From Litoribacterium kuwaitense (GTDB taxonomy: Bacteria; Bacillota; Bacilli; Bacillales; DSM-28697), in contig NZ_JAALFC010000004.1 of the NCBI RefSeq assembly GCF_011058155.1, positions 62,001 through 126,000 of the forward strand: a stretch of DNA of 64,000 bases, written 5' to 3'. A program made the translations under genes and the position numbers. Under the pieces are notes generated by a model. The model searched no databases. It saw only the letters and a program-made list of their open reading frames with translations, and was not told where the DNA came from. This document shows positions 63,011 to 64,000 of this stretch, in pieces (within the stretch, counting starts at the first letter, position 1; each line of letters starts with the position of its first letter).

Positions 63011-63046
63011 CGTATAGACAAAGCTAAGTGTAAACTGTGTCTAACG
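63011..63046 (-). repeat. Dispersed stem-loop, diverged copy 3' of the YmaF-like gene
   Basis: CGTATAGACA (63011-63020) pairs with TGTCTAACG (63038-63046) with one bulge. It lies 18 bases 3' of the YmaF-like stop, which supports that reading frame as a real gene. Confidence 0.55.
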
Positions 63047-63063
63047 ATATTTAAACGTATGTG

Positions 63064-63430
63064 TTATCTCCATGTACCGATTGTTAGACCGGTAAAGCCT
63101 TTGTATGAATGCTGATGATTGGCTTTTTTGAAGAAATCGTACGCTACACTTACATCTTCATTGGTACCATTTTTTTCAACGACACCTTTTACTTCATGCA
63201 CATGCCCTCCATTTGGCAATGGGATCGGCGGACCGGTTTGCCCATTAAAAATGTGTTCATGTCCTTTAGTAAAACTTGTTACGCCTTTAAACGTATGAAT
63301 GTGCTCGTCTTCGTTGCTGCCATTTACAGCAAAAAGGTACGCTTTAAGGTCATGACAATGACCTTCGTTCGTGGACGATTTTATTAAAAATGAATGCGTA
63401 TGTGCAACGCCCTTTCTGATTGATGATCAC
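63064..63430 (-). CDS. YmaF-like histidine-rich protein, start unclear
   Basis: An open minus-strand frame of 120 codons runs from the stop of the ABC gene to the TAA at 63064. The product has repeated His-x-His motifs: GVAHTHSF, EGHCHDLKAYLFAV, HIHTFKGVTSFTKGHEHIFNGQTGPP, GGHVHEVKG and HQHSYKGFTG. This is the YmaF signature. No ATG, GTG or TTG opens the frame. A GTG at 63430 overlaps the ABC stop (GTGA), but one base must be lost (for example in AAAGGG at 63409-63414) to join. Likely an indel or an unusual start. Function unknown; metal binding suspected. Confidence 0.65.
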
Positions 63431-64000
63431 CAGCCTTCATATGTATTTGAAAACGCTGCTGCATTTTCCACCATCGTATAATATCGGCCATTGATTTTTT
63501 CTACTTCAATCGGTAAGTCTAAAGCTTTAGTCAACATCTCGGATGTCATCAGCTCTGCCGTTGCACCTTTCTCCATGACCATCCCATTTCGTAAGAGCAA
63601 TGTTTTGTTAAACAACGGTAAGACCTCTTCTGTATGATGAGTGACGTAAATGATAGTGATCTCGCGCGCTCTAGCCATGTCTTCTATCGACTGAAGAAGC
63701 CCTTCACGTGAAGGAAGATCTAAACCTGTGCAAGGTTCGTCAAGGATGAGTAATTCGGGATCTGCCATTAAGGCTCGAGCTAATAAGATCCGTTGCTTTT
63801 CACCTTGGGATAGTGTGACGTACGGATGATCAGCAAACGATTCCATTTTAAGCGTACGTAAGATCTCTTTTGCCTTTGCCCGGTCTTCTTCATATATCTC
63901 TTCATAAATCCCGATCGAGGCAAATTTCCCGCTAATTACTGTATTTAAAACGCTGTCATGCTTCCGTAGTCGTTCTTGTAGAGCGGTGCTCACCCAGCCA
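63427..64000 (-). CDS. ABC transporter ATP-binding protein (YlmA-like), 5' end outside the window
   Basis: Partial, C-terminal about 190 residues. The Walker A part is beyond the right edge; the frame stays open to base 64000 (GWVSTALQERL). Signature VTLSQGEKQRILLARALMADPELLILDEPCTGLD, Walker B and the H-loop IIYVTHHTEEVLP are intact. The GWVSxxLQ motif and a short C-terminal extension suggest YlmA rather than a permease-coupled importer. It is directly followed by the YmaF-like gene. Confidence 0.88.
   Translation of the reverse strand, partial: GWVSTALQERLRKHDSVLNTVISGKFASIGIYEEIYEEDRAKAKEILRTLKMESFADHPYVTLSQGEKQRILLARALMADPELLILDEPCTGLDLPSREGLLQSIEDMARAREITIIYVTHHTEEVLPLFNKTLLLRNGMVMEKGATAELMTSEMLTKALDLPIEVEKINGRYYTMVENAAAFSNTYEGW

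Noticed and set aside
1-64000. tRNA, rRNA, CRISPR arrays, prophage or restriction/defence genes
   Set aside because: None seen on either strand by eye; the only direct repeat-like pattern is the dispersed hairpin family, which has no spacer periodicity.

Overview
The window reads as a chromosome segment from an alkaliphilic or salt-tolerant, endospore-forming member of the Bacillaceae (Shouchella / Alkalihalobacillus-like). The basis is gene content and order. The backbone acsA - motPS - ccpA - aroA - ytxJHG - murC - sftA - ytpRQ - ytoQP - ytzB - trmB - ytmP - ytgP - ytwF - leuS - ytzC - ytqAB - ytpBA - metK - ytkD - men - yteA - ytvI follows the B. subtilis 'yt' region with local rearrangements. 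The flagellar stator is the sodium-type MotPS, a spoVA cassette is present, and YtxJ belongs to the bacillithiol system. No rRNA, tRNA, CRISPR array or intact mobile element was seen.

Layout. 0-6.3 kb: acetyl-CoA synthetase, MotPS stator, CcpA, and AroA (DAHP synthase/chorismate mutase), all on the minus strand. 6.4-8.6 kb: a plus-strand FtsA/PilM-like ATPase with a long tail of repeated small domains. 8.6-15.5 kb: ytxJ-ytxH-ytxG, murC, sftA, ytpR, ytpQ. 15.8-25.9 kb: a lone PTS EIIC-like permease, lipoprotein, ytoQ, ytoP, ytzB, trmB, ytmP, a NERD-domain protein, a decayed IS607-type transposase, a cysteine synthase paralogue and ytzE. 26-34.2 kb: ytgP, Dps, two rhodanese-fold proteins, leuS behind a T-box, ytzC, and the tRNA wobble-uridine pair ytqA/ytqB. 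34.2-42.4 kb: ytpB/ytpA, gamma-carbonic anhydrase, RpiR regulator, metK with an unusual leader, ytkD and small envelope proteins. 42.4-50.3 kb: menaquinone synthesis (menFDHBE on minus; menA and a MenI-like thioesterase on plus; menC absent). 50.4-56.9 kb: yteA, a TlpA-like thioredoxin, ytvI, PEP carboxylase and a tiny lipoprotein. 57-64 kb: PAS-PAS-GGDEF-EAL protein, CAP-domain protein, spoVAC-AD-AE with a lipoprotein, a YmaF-like gene without a start, and the 3' part of an ABC ATPase.

Two window-wide patterns stand out. First, a family of intergenic stem-loops shares the stem AAGTGTAGACAAAGTC / GACTTTGTCTACACTT. These sit just 3' of at least ten genes or gene pairs and act as, or overlap, terminators; they look like a dispersed repeat reused as terminators. 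Second, motP, ccpA, murC and ytqA each carry a single-base deletion in a short A/T homopolymer, and menA may carry a fifth. Because murC is essential, sequencing or assembly error is the most likely explanation, and the intact reading is given for each.

The annotation comes from reading the sequence only. Family names rest on recognised motifs, length and gene order; no database search was run.
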